The notes: generated by a model from the letters alone, not told the origin. Counted from the stretch's first letter, positions 26,769 to 35,633 are shown. The stretch is DNA of 64,000 nucleotides from Thiogranum sp963752745 (GCA_963752745.1 CAVWAK010000020.1:101512-165511), one strand, 5' to 3'. Made by a program: numbers and translations.

Positions 26769-27538
26769 ATCTTGACGGCCTCGATCCCGTAATTATCGCG
26801 CCTGCGCTGGCAGCCGGAGTTCTGGTAACCGCAACACATGTACCATTGGGCCAACAGGTATTGAAGCGCGGCATTATCTTTATTGACCTCGCCATTGCAC
26901 AGATCGCCGCACTGGGCGTGTTGCTCGCGTATTCACTGGGCTTTGAGAATTCGGACGTCGCTGTGCAGGCGACAGCTTTCGGTTCTGCACTACTTGGTGC
27001 TCTTATGCTTTACCAGTGCGAACGCCGCTGGTCGCATCATCTCGAGGCCATCATCGGTAGTGTTTTTGTGCTGGCCGCTACAGCAGGTATTCTGTTGCTG
27101 GCCAACAATCCTCATGGTGGTGAACATCTTAAGGATCTATTGGTTGGGCAGATTCTCTGGGTCAACCTGAATCAGCTATTGCCCATAGTGGTTTTGTACG
27201 TGGGTATTCTGGCAGCTTGGTATGGCCTTCGGGCGGAACACCGGCCGGCACTGTTTTACATGCTGTTTTCCCTGGCGGTTACCGCTTCCGTACAACTGGT
27301 TGGTATCTACCTGGTTTTCGCGGCTCTGATTATTCCGGCACTGGCGGTTCGCCGATTGGCCATGCGGTGTCAGTCGCTGATGGCCGGATATCTGTTGAGC
27401 CTGGCAGGGTTTGCCAGCGGCCTTGTTATTTCAGCGCTATTCGATCTTCCTTCAGGCGCGGTGATTGTATGGATGCTGGCGGTAACTGGAATCCTGGTGT
27501 CGTCGCTAATTGCTTCAAAACATCAACATGCGGGATAA
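26765..27538 (+). CDS. znuB: Metal ABC transporter permease, ZnuB family
   Basis: The 257-residue integral membrane protein has about eight helices and belongs to the ABC-3 permease family that moves Zn or Mn across the inner membrane. Recognisable parts are the start with a hydrophobic run, LLVGQILWVNLNQLLPIVVL in the middle and the VFAALIIPALAVRRLA stretch that contacts the ATPase. It overlaps znuA by four bases (ATGA), so the two were translated together. The gene for the ATP-binding subunit (znuC) is not in the locus, which differs from the usual znuACB set and means the ATPase must be encoded elsewhere. Confidence 0.88.
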   Translation: MNLDGLDPVIIAPALAAGVLVTATHVPLGQQVLKRGIIFIDLAIAQIAALGVLLAYSLGFENSDVAVQATAFGSALLGALMLYQCERRWSHHLEAIIGSVFVLAATAGILLLANNPHGGEHLKDLLVGQILWVNLNQLLPIVVLYVGILAAWYGLRAEHRPALFYMLFSLAVTASVQLVGIYLVFAALIIPALAVRRLAMRCQSLMAGYLLSLAGFASGLVISALFDLPSGAVIVWMLAVTGILVSSLIASKHQHAG

Positions 27539-27582
27539 GGCAAAAGTATCGGTCAGTTTCGGTATTCAATGGTGGTTACCTA

Positions 27583-28068
27583 TCAACCTATCCGCCTTTG
27601 CACGTCATTCAGCAACCCGCGCGCACCCTCTTCCACCAGGTCCAGTACACGCTCAAACCCTTGACTGCCGCCGTAATAAGGATCCGGGACTTCACTCGTG
27701 GAACTATCAGCAAAGTCCAGAAACAGCCTGACCTTCTTCTGGTGCTCTGCCGGACAAATGGATAGCAAATCGTCAAGGTTGCTGCTGTCCATAGCCAATA
27801 CGTAGTCAAAACTGACAAAATCACCTGGTTCGACACGGCGCGCCGTCTGGGTTGTCAGATCTATTCCACGTAGTGAGGCAGCCTCGGTGGCGCGTTGATC
27901 CGGCCGCTTGCCAACATGGTAGGCATGCGTTCCTGCTGAATCGATTTCTACATAATCCTCGAGCCTGGCCGCGGCTACCAGTGACTCGAAAACACCCTGT
28001 GCAGTGGGTGATCGACATATATTGCCCATGCAGACAAATAGAATCTTGATATTATTCATATATTTCAA
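27583..28068 (-). CDS. Low-molecular-weight protein-tyrosine phosphatase
   Basis: The 161-residue cytoplasmic phosphatase has the P-loop CMGNICRSP (CX5R with nucleophile Cys) right at the N-terminus and the catalytic aspartate in VPDPYYGGSQGF near residue 125. Such enzymes reverse tyrosine phosphorylation of polysaccharide kinases or act on arsenate. No tyrosine kinase or capsule genes are nearby. In pseudomonads the same gene follows kdsB, as here, so its place is inherited. It is 365 bases away from kdsB across a divergent small gene, so it probably has its own promoter in the AT-rich stretch 28068-28168. Confidence 0.92.
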   Translation of the reverse strand: MKYMNNIKILFVCMGNICRSPTAQGVFESLVAAARLEDYVEIDSAGTHAYHVGKRPDQRATEAASLRGIDLTTQTARRVEPGDFVSFDYVLAMDSSNLDDLLSICPAEHQKKVRLFLDFADSSTSEVPDPYYGGSQGFERVLDLVEEGARGLLNDVQRRIG

Positions 28069-28092
28069 TAATTAATATTATATTTAAAGAAT

Positions 28093-28109
28093 CTGCATCA
28101 TATATGCAG
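28093..28109. promoter_or_regulatory. Palindrome between the phosphatase gene and a small divergent gene
   Basis: CTGCAT-CATAT-ATGCAG is a perfect 6-base inverted repeat with a 5-base spacer in a very AT-rich 100-base divergent region. It lies between the divergent starts at 28068 and 28168, a fitting place for an operator. It resembles but does not fit a LuxR-type box (CTG-N10-CAG); the spacing is one base longer. Confidence 0.3.
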
Positions 28110-28167
28110 GTGTGCTTGTGTCGGTAACAGCGTACTATCCTACAACACCATCTGGACAGGTTTAAGC

Positions 28168-28437
28168 ATGGATAACGACGTAATAGAGGATCTCAAGTCG
28201 CTGCTTGGTCGAACACTGACTTACCAAGGAGAAACCTGCCTCATCATCGAGTTACTTCAGAGTGAAAATACCCTGGTGCTGCAATGCGATAAACGTCAGC
28301 CGACTATTCAGGCCAATCAGTTTGGCGATGCCAACAGGCGCGCTCCCAATTACCATTCACTGCCTTTATTGGTGGAACACGGTGCACTGAATCCGGTAAT
28401 CGCCGACTGGCTAAGCGAAATCAAAGTAACCCGCTAG
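28168..28437 (+). CDS. Small conserved-looking protein of unknown function
   Basis: I do not recognise this 89-residue cytoplasmic protein. It opens with an acidic helix (DVIEDLKSLLGRTLTYQGETC) and then alternates strands (LIIELLQSENTLVLQCD). It ends in HGALNPVIADWLSEIKVTR, looking like a small alpha/beta fold. There is no signal sequence or membrane segment. Its stop lies against the convergent kdsB stop (they overlap by four bases), which is a common sign of a real gene. The AT-rich upstream region with a palindrome suggests its own regulated promoter. Confidence 0.6.
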   Translation: MDNDVIEDLKSLLGRTLTYQGETCLIIELLQSENTLVLQCDKRQPTIQANQFGDANRRAPNYHSLPLLVEHGALNPVIADWLSEIKVTR

Positions 28438-29213
28438 CCGCCGTTCATTTTTGCTTGCATGAGCTGTTCCGCAATATGCAGGTCTTCCTCAGTATCTACA
28501 CCGGGTCCCGGTCGTTGGATAGCATCTGCGACATGAATTCGCTCTCCGTACCAGAGCGCGCGTAACTGCTCCAGTTGTTCAGCCTGTTCCAGGGGACAGG
28601 GACGCATTTCAGCGTAGCGTCGAAGGTAACCGACACGGTAGGCATAGATGCCAATATGCCGCATGGGAACAATTCCAATCGGTAGCGCTTTTACATCATC
28701 ATGCAGCAGGTCACGATCCCAGGGAATCGGAGCGCGGCTGAAATACAGGGCAAAACCGACCTTGTCAGTGACAACCTTTACGACGTTAGGATCAAAGAAT
28801 TCACCTGCTGCAACCAAAGGCGTTGCGACAGTGGCAATCGATGCCCCGGAGTTTTCGGCCAGGTCACGTGCAACCTGGTCTATCAATGCCGGTGGCATGA
28901 GCGGTTCATCACCCTGCACATTCACGACGATGTCATCATCTTGCCAGCCCAGCGTATCGACCACTTCAGCAAGCCGGTCAGTACCGCTGGTGTGTTCCGC
29001 CGAGGTCATGCAGACGTTAGCGCCAAAAGCTGTGGCCGCCTGTTTAATGCGTTCATCGTCAGTGGCGATCACTGTTTCGGCAGATGAGCAGGCTACCGCA
29101 GCCTCGTACACATGTTGCAGCATGGGTTTGCCAAGTATGTCGCGCAGCGGTTTCCCGGGTAACCGGGTTGAGGCGTAGCGCGCCGGAATAACGACCTTGT
29201 AGGCCTGTGACAT
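28434..29213 (-). CDS. kdsB: 3-deoxy-manno-octulosonate cytidylyltransferase
   Basis: The 259-residue cytoplasmic enzyme activates Kdo with CTP to CMP-Kdo for LPS inner core synthesis. The start IPARYASTRLPGKPLRDI carries the nucleotide-binding arginine and lysine. The conserved TSAEHTSGTDRLAEV and NVQGDEPLMPP (with the metal-binding Asp) follow, and FSRAPIPWDRD completes the active site. Length is normal for the family (about 250). It is the last gene of the comEC-exbB-exbD-msbA-lpxK-trm112-kdsB run and lies 13 bases behind the trm112-like gene. Confidence 0.96.
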   Translation of the reverse strand: MSQAYKVVIPARYASTRLPGKPLRDILGKPMLQHVYEAAVACSSAETVIATDDERIKQAATAFGANVCMTSAEHTSGTDRLAEVVDTLGWQDDDIVVNVQGDEPLMPPALIDQVARDLAENSGASIATVATPLVAAGEFFDPNVVKVVTDKVGFALYFSRAPIPWDRDLLHDDVKALPIGIVPMRHIGIYAYRVGYLRRYAEMRPCPLEQAEQLEQLRALWYGERIHVADAIQRPGPGVDTEEDLHIAEQLMQAKMNGG

Positions 29214-29226
29214 AGCGGTGTGTTCC

Positions 29227-29406
29227 TTATACTTCTTCTTCGGCCGGCAGCTGTCTTGCTTCGTCTTCCAGCATTACCGGAATGTCGTCGCGTACAGGAT
29301 AGGCGAGCCGATCCGCCTTGCATATCAGTTCCTGGTTTTTCTGGTCATATTTCAGCGGTCCTTTGCAGACCGGGCAGGCGAGTATGTCGAGTAACTTCTT
29401 GTCCAA
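29227..29406 (-). CDS. Trm112-family small zinc-ribbon-like protein, TTG start
   Basis: Reading the minus strand from a TTG at 29406 gives a 59-residue protein, DKKLLDILACPVCKGPLKYD..., ending at TAA 29227-29229. It has the CPVCKGPL knuckle, the matching LICKADRLAYPVRDDIPVML half and the DEARQL end that define the YcaR/Trm112 family. In other gammaproteobacteria this gene also lies between lpxK and kdsB. The TTG start is supported by GGAG 9 bases upstream (overlapping the lpxK end) and by the family N-terminus; no ATG or GTG fits. Its function is uncertain; Trm112 partners are methyltransferases, but here the locus link is to LPS. Confidence 0.9.
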   Translation of the reverse strand: MDKKLLDILACPVCKGPLKYDQKNQELICKADRLAYPVRDDIPVMLEDEARQLPAEEEV

Positions 29407-29409
29407 GGT

Positions 29410-30408
29410 TTATTGCTCCGGTTTGCCTGCTGCATTCAGCAGCCAGGCCTCGAACTCGCTATTGAAGCTGAGCTCAAGGGGTATGTACCACCAGTTGGGC
29501 TGGGCGAATAAACGGCATTTTACCGCGTCTTTCTCGGTCATCAAAACCGGTGTTTCACTGTTGAAGTTCAGATCGGACGAGGTGAAGGCGTGATGATCGG
29601 CAAATGCGTGTGCTGATATCTCCATGCCGGTTGATCTTAACGTATGGAAAAAACTCTCAGGATTGGCTATTCCTGCGACAGCGTGTACAGGTTGACCTTC
29701 GAATTCGGCCAATTTCCGTGTGATAGTGGGGTCTGACAGATTTCTCGCATCACCCGGGTTCCGGTAAACGACCGTGGAACTGCCAGGTATTTCCCCGTCA
29801 ACGGAGATCACTGCGTCTACGGCATCAAGACGCGACAGCGGCTCCCTGAGTGGCCCGGCGGGTAGACAGTATTGATTCCCGTACCCGCGTGTCGCATCGG
29901 CGACATTGATCTCGATATCACGCTGCAAAGCGTAGTGCTGCAAGCCATCATCGCAAATCAGTACATCGCAGTGATGCCTGGACAGCAGCATGTTGGCAGC
30001 GGCCACGCGGTCGGGCCCGGCCACTACGGGTATACCGGTACGTTCAGCCACCATCACAGCCTCATCACCCACCAGCTCTGGCGGGCTGGCGGGTGTGACT
30101 GATTGAGGCCACTGGGTGGCACGCCCAAGGTAACCGCTGCAGAGCACCCCTGCCCTGAGCCCGGCACCGGTCAGCAAACGCGCCACTGCGATGACAGTGG
30201 GTGTCTTACCACCTCCCCCGGCGACCAGGTTGCCGACGACAATGACTCTGCAATCAACCTTGCTGCCGGGCAGAATACCGTTCGCATAGAGCGCTCGGCG
30301 AATACTTGCAATGGCGCAATAGAACCAACTGAATGGCACCAACAGGTAATACCATCCGGCGCTGCGGTACCAGAGGTAATGCAACAGCCGTTCAAGTCTA
30401 GTCCTCAT
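29410..30408 (-). CDS. lpxK: Tetraacyldisaccharide 4'-kinase
   Basis: The 332-residue membrane-associated kinase phosphorylates the 4' position of the lipid A disaccharide. An N-terminal hydrophobic helix (WYYLLVPFSWFYCAIASI) anchors it. The P-loop GNLVAGGGGKTPTVIAV, CDDGLQHYAL with the catalytic Asp, the VVVGN start and EKDAVKC near the C-terminus are all present. An open frame continues upstream, but the family starts with MRTRLERLLHYLWYRS, so I use the ATG at 30408, which overlaps the msbA end by 11 bases. It is translationally linked to msbA and followed by the trm112-like gene. Confidence 0.95.
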   Translation of the reverse strand: MRTRLERLLHYLWYRSAGWYYLLVPFSWFYCAIASIRRALYANGILPGSKVDCRVIVVGNLVAGGGGKTPTVIAVARLLTGAGLRAGVLCSGYLGRATQWPQSVTPASPPELVGDEAVMVAERTGIPVVAGPDRVAAANMLLSRHHCDVLICDDGLQHYALQRDIEINVADATRGYGNQYCLPAGPLREPLSRLDAVDAVISVDGEIPGSSTVVYRNPGDARNLSDPTITRKLAEFEGQPVHAVAGIANPESFFHTLRSTGMEISAHAFADHHAFTSSDLNFNSETPVLMTEKDAVKCRLFAQPNWWYIPLELSFNSEFEAWLLNAAGKPEQ

Positions 30409-32167
30409 GTTCACCATTCGAGGGTTCGCGGAATTGCAGCTGATACAGGTCGGTATAGATACCGCCCCTGGCAAGCAGTTCTGCATGTGTGCCGGAATCC
30501 ACCAGGCGCCCCTGTTCCATTACCAGGATACGGTCTGCGCGCACCACGGTGGATAAACGGTGCGCAATGATGAGGGAGGTACGTCCACGTGTCAGCCTGT
30601 CCAGTGCATCCTGAACGAGACGTTCCGAATCACTGTCGAGCGCCGATGTGGCCTCATCGAGTACCAGGACAGGTGCATCGCGAAGTATGGCGCGGGCGAT
30701 AGCGATTCGTTGACGCTGTCCGCCCGACAAAAGCACACCCCGATCGCCGATCCGGGTCAGCAATCCTGCCGGTAACTGTTGGATAAATTCCATGGCGTGT
30801 GCCGCCTCGGCGGCTGCTATCACCTCATTATCACCAGGCCGCCCGGGATGTGCATAAGCGATATTGTGCTGCAGGGTATCATTGAACAGCGTGACTTCCT
30901 GGCCGACCATGGCAATCTGCCTGCGCAGGTCAGTGAGCCGGTACTCGTCAATCAACCTTCCATCAAGGTATATACCGCCCTGAGCGGGTTGGTAAAAGCG
31001 CACCAGCAGGTTCGCCAGCGTGCTTTTGCCACTCCCGGATCGTCCGACCACGGCGACTGTCTGGCCAGGCTGGATACTGAACGATACTGACTCCAGTGCC
31101 CGGGTATGGCTGTTATCATAAGCGAAGCTGACATCGCGAAATTCTATCGCACCGTCTGCGCGTTCCAGTTGCACGTCACCCCGATCGTCTTCTTCAGGTT
31201 CGTCCAGTAGATCAAAAATGCTGCGCGCTGCGGCCACACCTCTTTGAATCAGCGCATTGATATTGGTCAATCGTTTTACAGGCTGTAACAGCAGCAGCAT
31301 CGCTGCGATAAAGGAAACAAAACTGCCTACACTGATTTCATGAGTGACAGATTCCAGGGTGGCCAGGTAGACGACCAGGGCAAGAACACAGGCAGCAATA
31401 AACTGCACCACTGGAGTACTGGCGCCCACGGCAACCGCCAGCTTCATATGCAATTTACGGTTGCGCTCGTTCACCTCGGCAAACTGTGCTTCTTGCCAGC
31501 GTTCACCATTGGAGGCCTTTACCAGACGCTGGCCATGAATGACTTCCTCGCTGAACTGGGTCAATTCGCCCATTGATTCCTGGATACGCTGGCTAAGTTG
31601 TCTGAAGCGCTTACTGACCTTGCGCAACAGCAGAATCAATACCGGTCCGATCAGAAGAAACAACAGCGTCAACCAGCCACTGATCCAGAACATATACGCC
31701 AGCAGGAATATGGCCGTAAGGCTGTCCCGGATCAGTACCGTGACTGCGTTGGTAGTAGCCTCGGCAACCTGCTCGATATCGAAGGTTATTCTGGACAGCA
31801 TGCGCCCGGACGGGTTCTGATCATAATATGCGACCGGTAGTCTCAGCATCTGCTGGAAGACTGATTGCCGTACCTGCTGGATAACCCGACGGCCAATCCA
31901 GCTCATGATGTAGCGCGATGCAAAGCCGGTGATGCCACGAAACAGGAACAACAGGATCAGTACAACGGGGACGTAACGTATGGTGGCGGGGTCGCGCTCG
32001 ATAAAATTACCGTCAAGCATGGGCTTCATGAGCGCTGCAAAACCGGTGTCCGTCGCAGCAAACAGCGCCATCGCCAGGACCGCCAGAAGAAACAGCCGCC
32101 AGTGCGGTGTGGCGTAGCCCAGCAGGCGTTTGTAAAGTTCAGTAGCCGTTGCGGGCGCCGGCTTCAC
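30398..32167 (-). CDS. msbA: Lipid A export ABC transporter MsbA
   Basis: The 589-residue half-transporter flips lipid A-core across the inner membrane. Six membrane helices lie in residues 1-320, starting with HWRLFLLAVLAMALFAATDTG. The nucleotide-binding domain has Walker A GRSGSGKSTLANLL, the signature LSGGQRQRIAIARAIL, Walker B VLVLDEATSALD and the H-loop IIAHRLSTV. Length fits MsbA (about 580). It overlaps exbD by four bases upstream and lpxK by 11 bases downstream, so it is in the middle of one LPS-export operon. Confidence 0.96.
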   Translation of the reverse strand: MKPAPATATELYKRLLGYATPHWRLFLLAVLAMALFAATDTGFAALMKPMLDGNFIERDPATIRYVPVVLILLFLFRGITGFASRYIMSWIGRRVIQQVRQSVFQQMLRLPVAYYDQNPSGRMLSRITFDIEQVAEATTNAVTVLIRDSLTAIFLLAYMFWISGWLTLLFLLIGPVLILLLRKVSKRFRQLSQRIQESMGELTQFSEEVIHGQRLVKASNGERWQEAQFAEVNERNRKLHMKLAVAVGASTPVVQFIAACVLALVVYLATLESVTHEISVGSFVSFIAAMLLLLQPVKRLTNINALIQRGVAAARSIFDLLDEPEEDDRGDVQLERADGAIEFRDVSFAYDNSHTRALESVSFSIQPGQTVAVVGRSGSGKSTLANLLVRFYQPAQGGIYLDGRLIDEYRLTDLRRQIAMVGQEVTLFNDTLQHNIAYAHPGRPGDNEVIAAAEAAHAMEFIQQLPAGLLTRIGDRGVLLSGGQRQRIAIARAILRDAPVLVLDEATSALDSDSERLVQDALDRLTRGRTSLIIAHRLSTVVRADRILVMEQGRLVDSGTHAELLARGGIYTDLYQLQFREPSNGEHED

Positions 32168-32580
32168 TCTTCCGGCTGACTGGTTGCCAGGGACATATTC
32201 ACCAGCCCCAGTTGGGCGGTTGCATCCATGGCTCGAATAACAGCTTCATAGGGTGTTGTGCGGTCTGCGCGAATCACTACAGGCAGATCACGCTGTTCAC
32301 CGAGGAACTTCTGAATGGCTTTCTTCAAGGTTGCCAGTTCCGTATTGACGACCTGCTGTTCATCGATGAAATAATGTCCGTCCGCATCGATTATGATTTC
32401 CAGCTGGTCCTTGCGTTCTTCAAGTGGCTCGCCGCTGGCTTCAGGCAGTTCGATATTGATTTCCGATTCTTTCTGGAAAGTTGTCGAGACCATGAAGAAG
32501 ATGAGCAGAATAAACACCACGTCGATCAGTGGTGTCAGATTGACTTCTGGATCATCTCCGGGAGATTGGCGCAGATTCAC
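32164..32580 (-). CDS. exbD: ExbD-family biopolymer transport protein
   Basis: The 138-residue protein has the short cytoplasmic N-terminus, a single membrane helix with the conserved Asp (NLTPLIDVVFILLIFFMV, about 15-32) and a periplasmic domain ending LGLVNMSLATSQPEE. This is the ExbD/TolR family that, with ExbB/TolQ, turns proton flow into mechanical work in the envelope. No tonB or tolA is nearby. In pseudomonads the same pair lies between comEC and msbA/lpxK, so it is an inherited part of the LPS cluster with an unknown partner. It lies 2 bases behind exbB and overlaps msbA by four. Confidence 0.92.
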   Translation of the reverse strand: MNLRQSPGDDPEVNLTPLIDVVFILLIFFMVSTTFQKESEINIELPEASGEPLEERKDQLEIIIDADGHYFIDEQQVVNTELATLKKAIQKFLGEQRDLPVVIRADRTTPYEAVIRAMDATAQLGLVNMSLATSQPEE

Positions 32581-32582
32581 CG

Positions 32583-33212
32583 TTATTCTCCGATAAGGTT
32601 GTCTTTTGCACGCTGGCCGTGCAGGACTTCAACCATACGCAAGGCCTGCTGTTCCATACGGATAACCAGCATGTTCACCTTGCCCCTGAAATAGCGATAC
32701 GCCATCAGGGTCGGGATCGCAACCACCATGCCCGCAGCAGTGGTGATCAGCGCCTCGGAAATACCCCCGGCGAGCGCACTTGGATTGCCGACACCCTGCG
32801 TGGTAATCGCAGAAAATACCTTGATCATGCCTATGACGGTACCGAGCAGGCCCAGCAATGGAGAAATCGCGGCGATGGTACCCAGCGTATTGATGTAGCG
32901 CTCGAGTTCGTGAACTACATGCCGGCCAGTATCCTCAATGGCTTCCTTCATGATGTCGCGGCTGGCGTTGCGGTTCATCAGGCCGGCAGCGAGAATCCGG
33001 CCTAACGGCGAGCCTGATCTCAGATCCTGAAGGCGTTCGACATCAAGTTTCTTTTCCTTGGCCTGGTCCCAGACCTGGGCAACCAGCTGCCGTGGGATGA
33101 CCCGTTTCACCCGCAGGGTCCAGAGACGTTCAGTAATAATGGCAAAGGCGATGATGGAACAGGCGATAATGGGGGCCATCAGCCAGCCGCCCGCGGCAAC
33201 CAGTTCAAACAC
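32583..33212 (-). CDS. exbB: ExbB/TolQ-family proton channel protein
   Basis: The 209-residue inner-membrane protein has an N-terminal helix (GGWLMAPIIACSIIAFAIITERLW) and a cytoplasmic loop. Two further helices in the second half carry the conserved LGLLGTVIGMIKVF and GGISEALITTAAGMVVAIPTLMAY signatures of the MotA/TolQ/ExbB channel. It pairs with the exbD two bases downstream. No TonB-like energy receiver is in the window. The 57 bases to comEC upstream leave room for a promoter, but operon membership with comEC is possible. Confidence 0.93.
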   Translation of the reverse strand: MFELVAAGGWLMAPIIACSIIAFAIITERLWTLRVKRVIPRQLVAQVWDQAKEKKLDVERLQDLRSGSPLGRILAAGLMNRNASRDIMKEAIEDTGRHVVHELERYINTLGTIAAISPLLGLLGTVIGMIKVFSAITTQGVGNPSALAGGISEALITTAAGMVVAIPTLMAYRYFRGKVNMLVIRMEQQALRMVEVLHGQRAKDNLIGE

Positions 33213-33269
33213 GAGTGTGCGTCCTTTCTTGTCAGGTCAGTAATGACGATTGCGGGCCATCATACTGAT

Positions 33270-35588
33270 TTATGGCGGGATACGGAACCGCCGGTTGTCA
33301 AGTTTCGTGGCGTGCCACAGGCGCCGTGCCTCAAACCGCCAGGAAACGGATTCCAGTGGTTTCCCGGCCTCGAATCTGATGCTGATAGCACCGTGGTCAG
33401 CGGTATTCATCAGCCTGGCGCCGATACGGCGGTATCGCTCTGTCACTTCGCGTTTCGGGAAGCCGAAACGATTATGATATCCAACAGCAAACAGCACCAG
33501 CTGTGGGTGTACACGTTCAATAAATGCCGGTGTCGACGAGCTCAGGCTGCCGTGGTGTGGTGCCACCAGCACGTCGGCCGACAAAGTTAAACCGGGAGTC
33601 TCCAGTAACGCTCTCTCCACCGGATTTTCTATATCTCCGGTTAACAGAATGGCACGGCCGTCACTGGCTGAAACCCGCAATACGCAAGAACCGTTATTTC
33701 CGGTTGTCGCCTGCACTGGCGCAAGATACTCGAAATTAACCCGGTCCCATTGCCAGGTCTGCCCGGACCGGCATTGTTCGGCAGGATGGTTCTTGAGAGC
33801 AGCGGGATCACCGCTGTGGATGCTTGCTGCAGGCAGTTGCCGCAACAGCGACCCCACCCCGCCACGATGATCATTATCACCGTGACTGACTATCAAACGG
33901 TCTATTTTGCGGAAGCCACGCTGTTGAAGAAAAGGCGTAACTACCCCTGACCCCGTGTCATAACCACTGCGAAATGCCGGCCCGGCGTCATAGACAAGGA
34001 TATGGTGGCTGGTTTCAAGCACCACGGAAAGACCCTGGCCAACGTCTAGCAGGCTCACCCAGAGGTCTCCTTCGCCGGGCCGGTCTGGTATATCCACGAA
34101 TACGGGGATAATCAGAATGATCGCCACGGGGACGGCTCGGAAAGCACGTGGCAGCAGCAGCATCAGCAGGCCAATGGCGCACATCATTAACCCTGCAGCA
34201 TTACCCGCCGGGGCTGCCAGCAGCACTCCCGGGAAATCCGCTAGCCATCCGAGCCATATCCAGAGCCAGTTGAGCAACCAGGCCGTGATGTGAAACAGTA
34301 TATGACTGATGTCAGCAAACCAGGGGAGCAATACGACGGCCAGCAAAAGCAATGGCACTACGAGCGTACCTACCCAGGGAATCGCTACCAGATTCGCCGG
34401 AAACGCCACCCAGCTGGCCTGTTGAAACCAAAGCCAGGTCAGCGGCAGCAAGCCAGCCACCAGTCCTGCCTGCAGTGCCAGCAGGCGTTTTAATCGCCCC
34501 GCAGAGCCGTGCCGGCCACTGCTCAGGTAAAATATCAGGGCTACAGCACCGAACGACAACCAGAAGCCTGCGCTCAGACCGGCCAGAGGGTCGAGCAGGA
34601 CGATCAGCCAGAGCGCAATGCCCAGGACCTGCCACGGGCATGCCCGGCCACTTGTCACAATTGCCAGCATCCAGACGCATACCATAATCAGGGCTCGCTG
34701 CGCCGGTACCTGAAACCCTGATAACAGGGCATAGCCGAGTGCCGCGAACATGGCTGCGAGAGCCGCAATGCGCGGTGCAGGCCACCATCGTGCTGCGCCA
34801 CTCCAGCACCAGATACGTCTGGAAAAGGCGAATACCAGCGTTGCCACCAGGCCAACATGCAGTCCGGAGATTGCCAACAGGTGGCTGGTCCCCGTGGATT
34901 GCAGTATTTGCCATTGTGGTTGCGTCATGCCGGCTCGATCACCCACTGTGAGGGCGCGTAAAAGCGCTATGGTTGTGGCTGACAGGTCAAGGGAGTCGAG
35001 GTGTTCTGCAACGCGTTGTCGAAGACGATCTGTGTAGTGGCCTGCCGGGTCGGCAATACGCTGATTAACACTACCCTTCTTTACATAACCGGTAGCGCGA
35101 ATACCCCGGGAAAACAGCCAGCGTTCGTAGTCATGGCCACCCGGATTGGCGAAGCCATGCGGGGCTTTCAAACGTACGCGTAACTGCCACGTCTCGCCGG
35201 CTTGCATGGGTAATGCGCCCCGGTACCAGTGTAATCTGGTGCGTAATCGTAGTGGCTGCCAGCCCTGCGATAATCGATAGGCGGTGATTGCGAAATAAAA
35301 ACGTGTCTGGCCCCCGGTCAGCTGCTCAGGAAGTGATTCAACAACACCCTGTACGCGGATGTCCCGACCTTGCAGTTCAGGCGGAAGTGCCTTGTTGAGC
35401 AAGGTACCTGCCTGCCAGGCGGCCCAGCAAAAACCAAGCACTATCCATGCGCCGCAGCGCAGCAATCGAAACCGGAACACTGGTGCGGTGGCGATGATAA
35501 TCGCAACCAGCCAGACCGGGTCCGGTAGCCATGGGAAAAGCAGTAACAGGCAGGTGCCGGCTAAAAACGCCAGCGCCGAGAGCAGCAT
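33270..35588 (-). CDS. comEC: DNA uptake channel ComEC/Rec2
   Basis: The 772-residue inner-membrane protein is the channel for single-stranded DNA uptake during natural transformation. It has the N-terminal hydrophobic helices (1-60), an OB-like domain (DIRVQGVVESLPEQLTG...) and the competence domain. The latter contains STGTSHLLAISGLHVGLVATLVF, about eight helices and LLDPLAGLSAGFWLSFGAVALIFY. A C-terminal metallo-beta-lactamase domain has DVGQGLSVVLET and VSHGDNDHRGG with the metal-binding His and Asp. All three parts are intact, so the protein should be functional. Its start faces the divergent outer-membrane gene across 113 bases with two palindromes. Confidence 0.95.
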   Translation of the reverse strand: MLLSALAFLAGTCLLLLFPWLPDPVWLVAIIIATAPVFRFRLLRCGAWIVLGFCWAAWQAGTLLNKALPPELQGRDIRVQGVVESLPEQLTGGQTRFYFAITAYRLSQGWQPLRLRTRLHWYRGALPMQAGETWQLRVRLKAPHGFANPGGHDYERWLFSRGIRATGYVKKGSVNQRIADPAGHYTDRLRQRVAEHLDSLDLSATTIALLRALTVGDRAGMTQPQWQILQSTGTSHLLAISGLHVGLVATLVFAFSRRIWCWSGAARWWPAPRIAALAAMFAALGYALLSGFQVPAQRALIMVCVWMLAIVTSGRACPWQVLGIALWLIVLLDPLAGLSAGFWLSFGAVALIFYLSSGRHGSAGRLKRLLALQAGLVAGLLPLTWLWFQQASWVAFPANLVAIPWVGTLVVPLLLLAVVLLPWFADISHILFHITAWLLNWLWIWLGWLADFPGVLLAAPAGNAAGLMMCAIGLLMLLLPRAFRAVPVAIILIIPVFVDIPDRPGEGDLWVSLLDVGQGLSVVLETSHHILVYDAGPAFRSGYDTGSGVVTPFLQQRGFRKIDRLIVSHGDNDHRGGVGSLLRQLPAASIHSGDPAALKNHPAEQCRSGQTWQWDRVNFEYLAPVQATTGNNGSCVLRVSASDGRAILLTGDIENPVERALLETPGLTLSADVLVAPHHGSLSSSTPAFIERVHPQLVLFAVGYHNRFGFPKREVTERYRRIGARLMNTADHGAISIRFEAGKPLESVSWRFEARRLWHATKLDNRRFRIPP

Positions 35589-35609
35589 TTCATCCCTGAT
35601 AATTCCTTC

Positions 35610-35626
35610 TATGACATCCTGTCATA
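35610..35626. promoter_or_regulatory. Perfect palindrome between comEC and an outer-membrane gene
   Basis: TATGACA-TCC-TGTCATA is a perfect 7-base inverted repeat with a 3-base centre. It lies 22 bases upstream of the comEC start and 76 bases upstream of the divergent ATG at 35702, where it could control both genes. I cannot assign it to a regulator. Confidence 0.5.
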
Positions 35627-35633
35627 AATGTGA

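Noticed and set aside
28093..28109. Reading the CTGCAT-N5-ATGCAG palindrome as a LuxR-type box
   Set aside because: The spacing is one base longer than in CTG-N10-CAG boxes and no luxR or luxI gene is in the window, so it is kept only as an unassigned palindrome.
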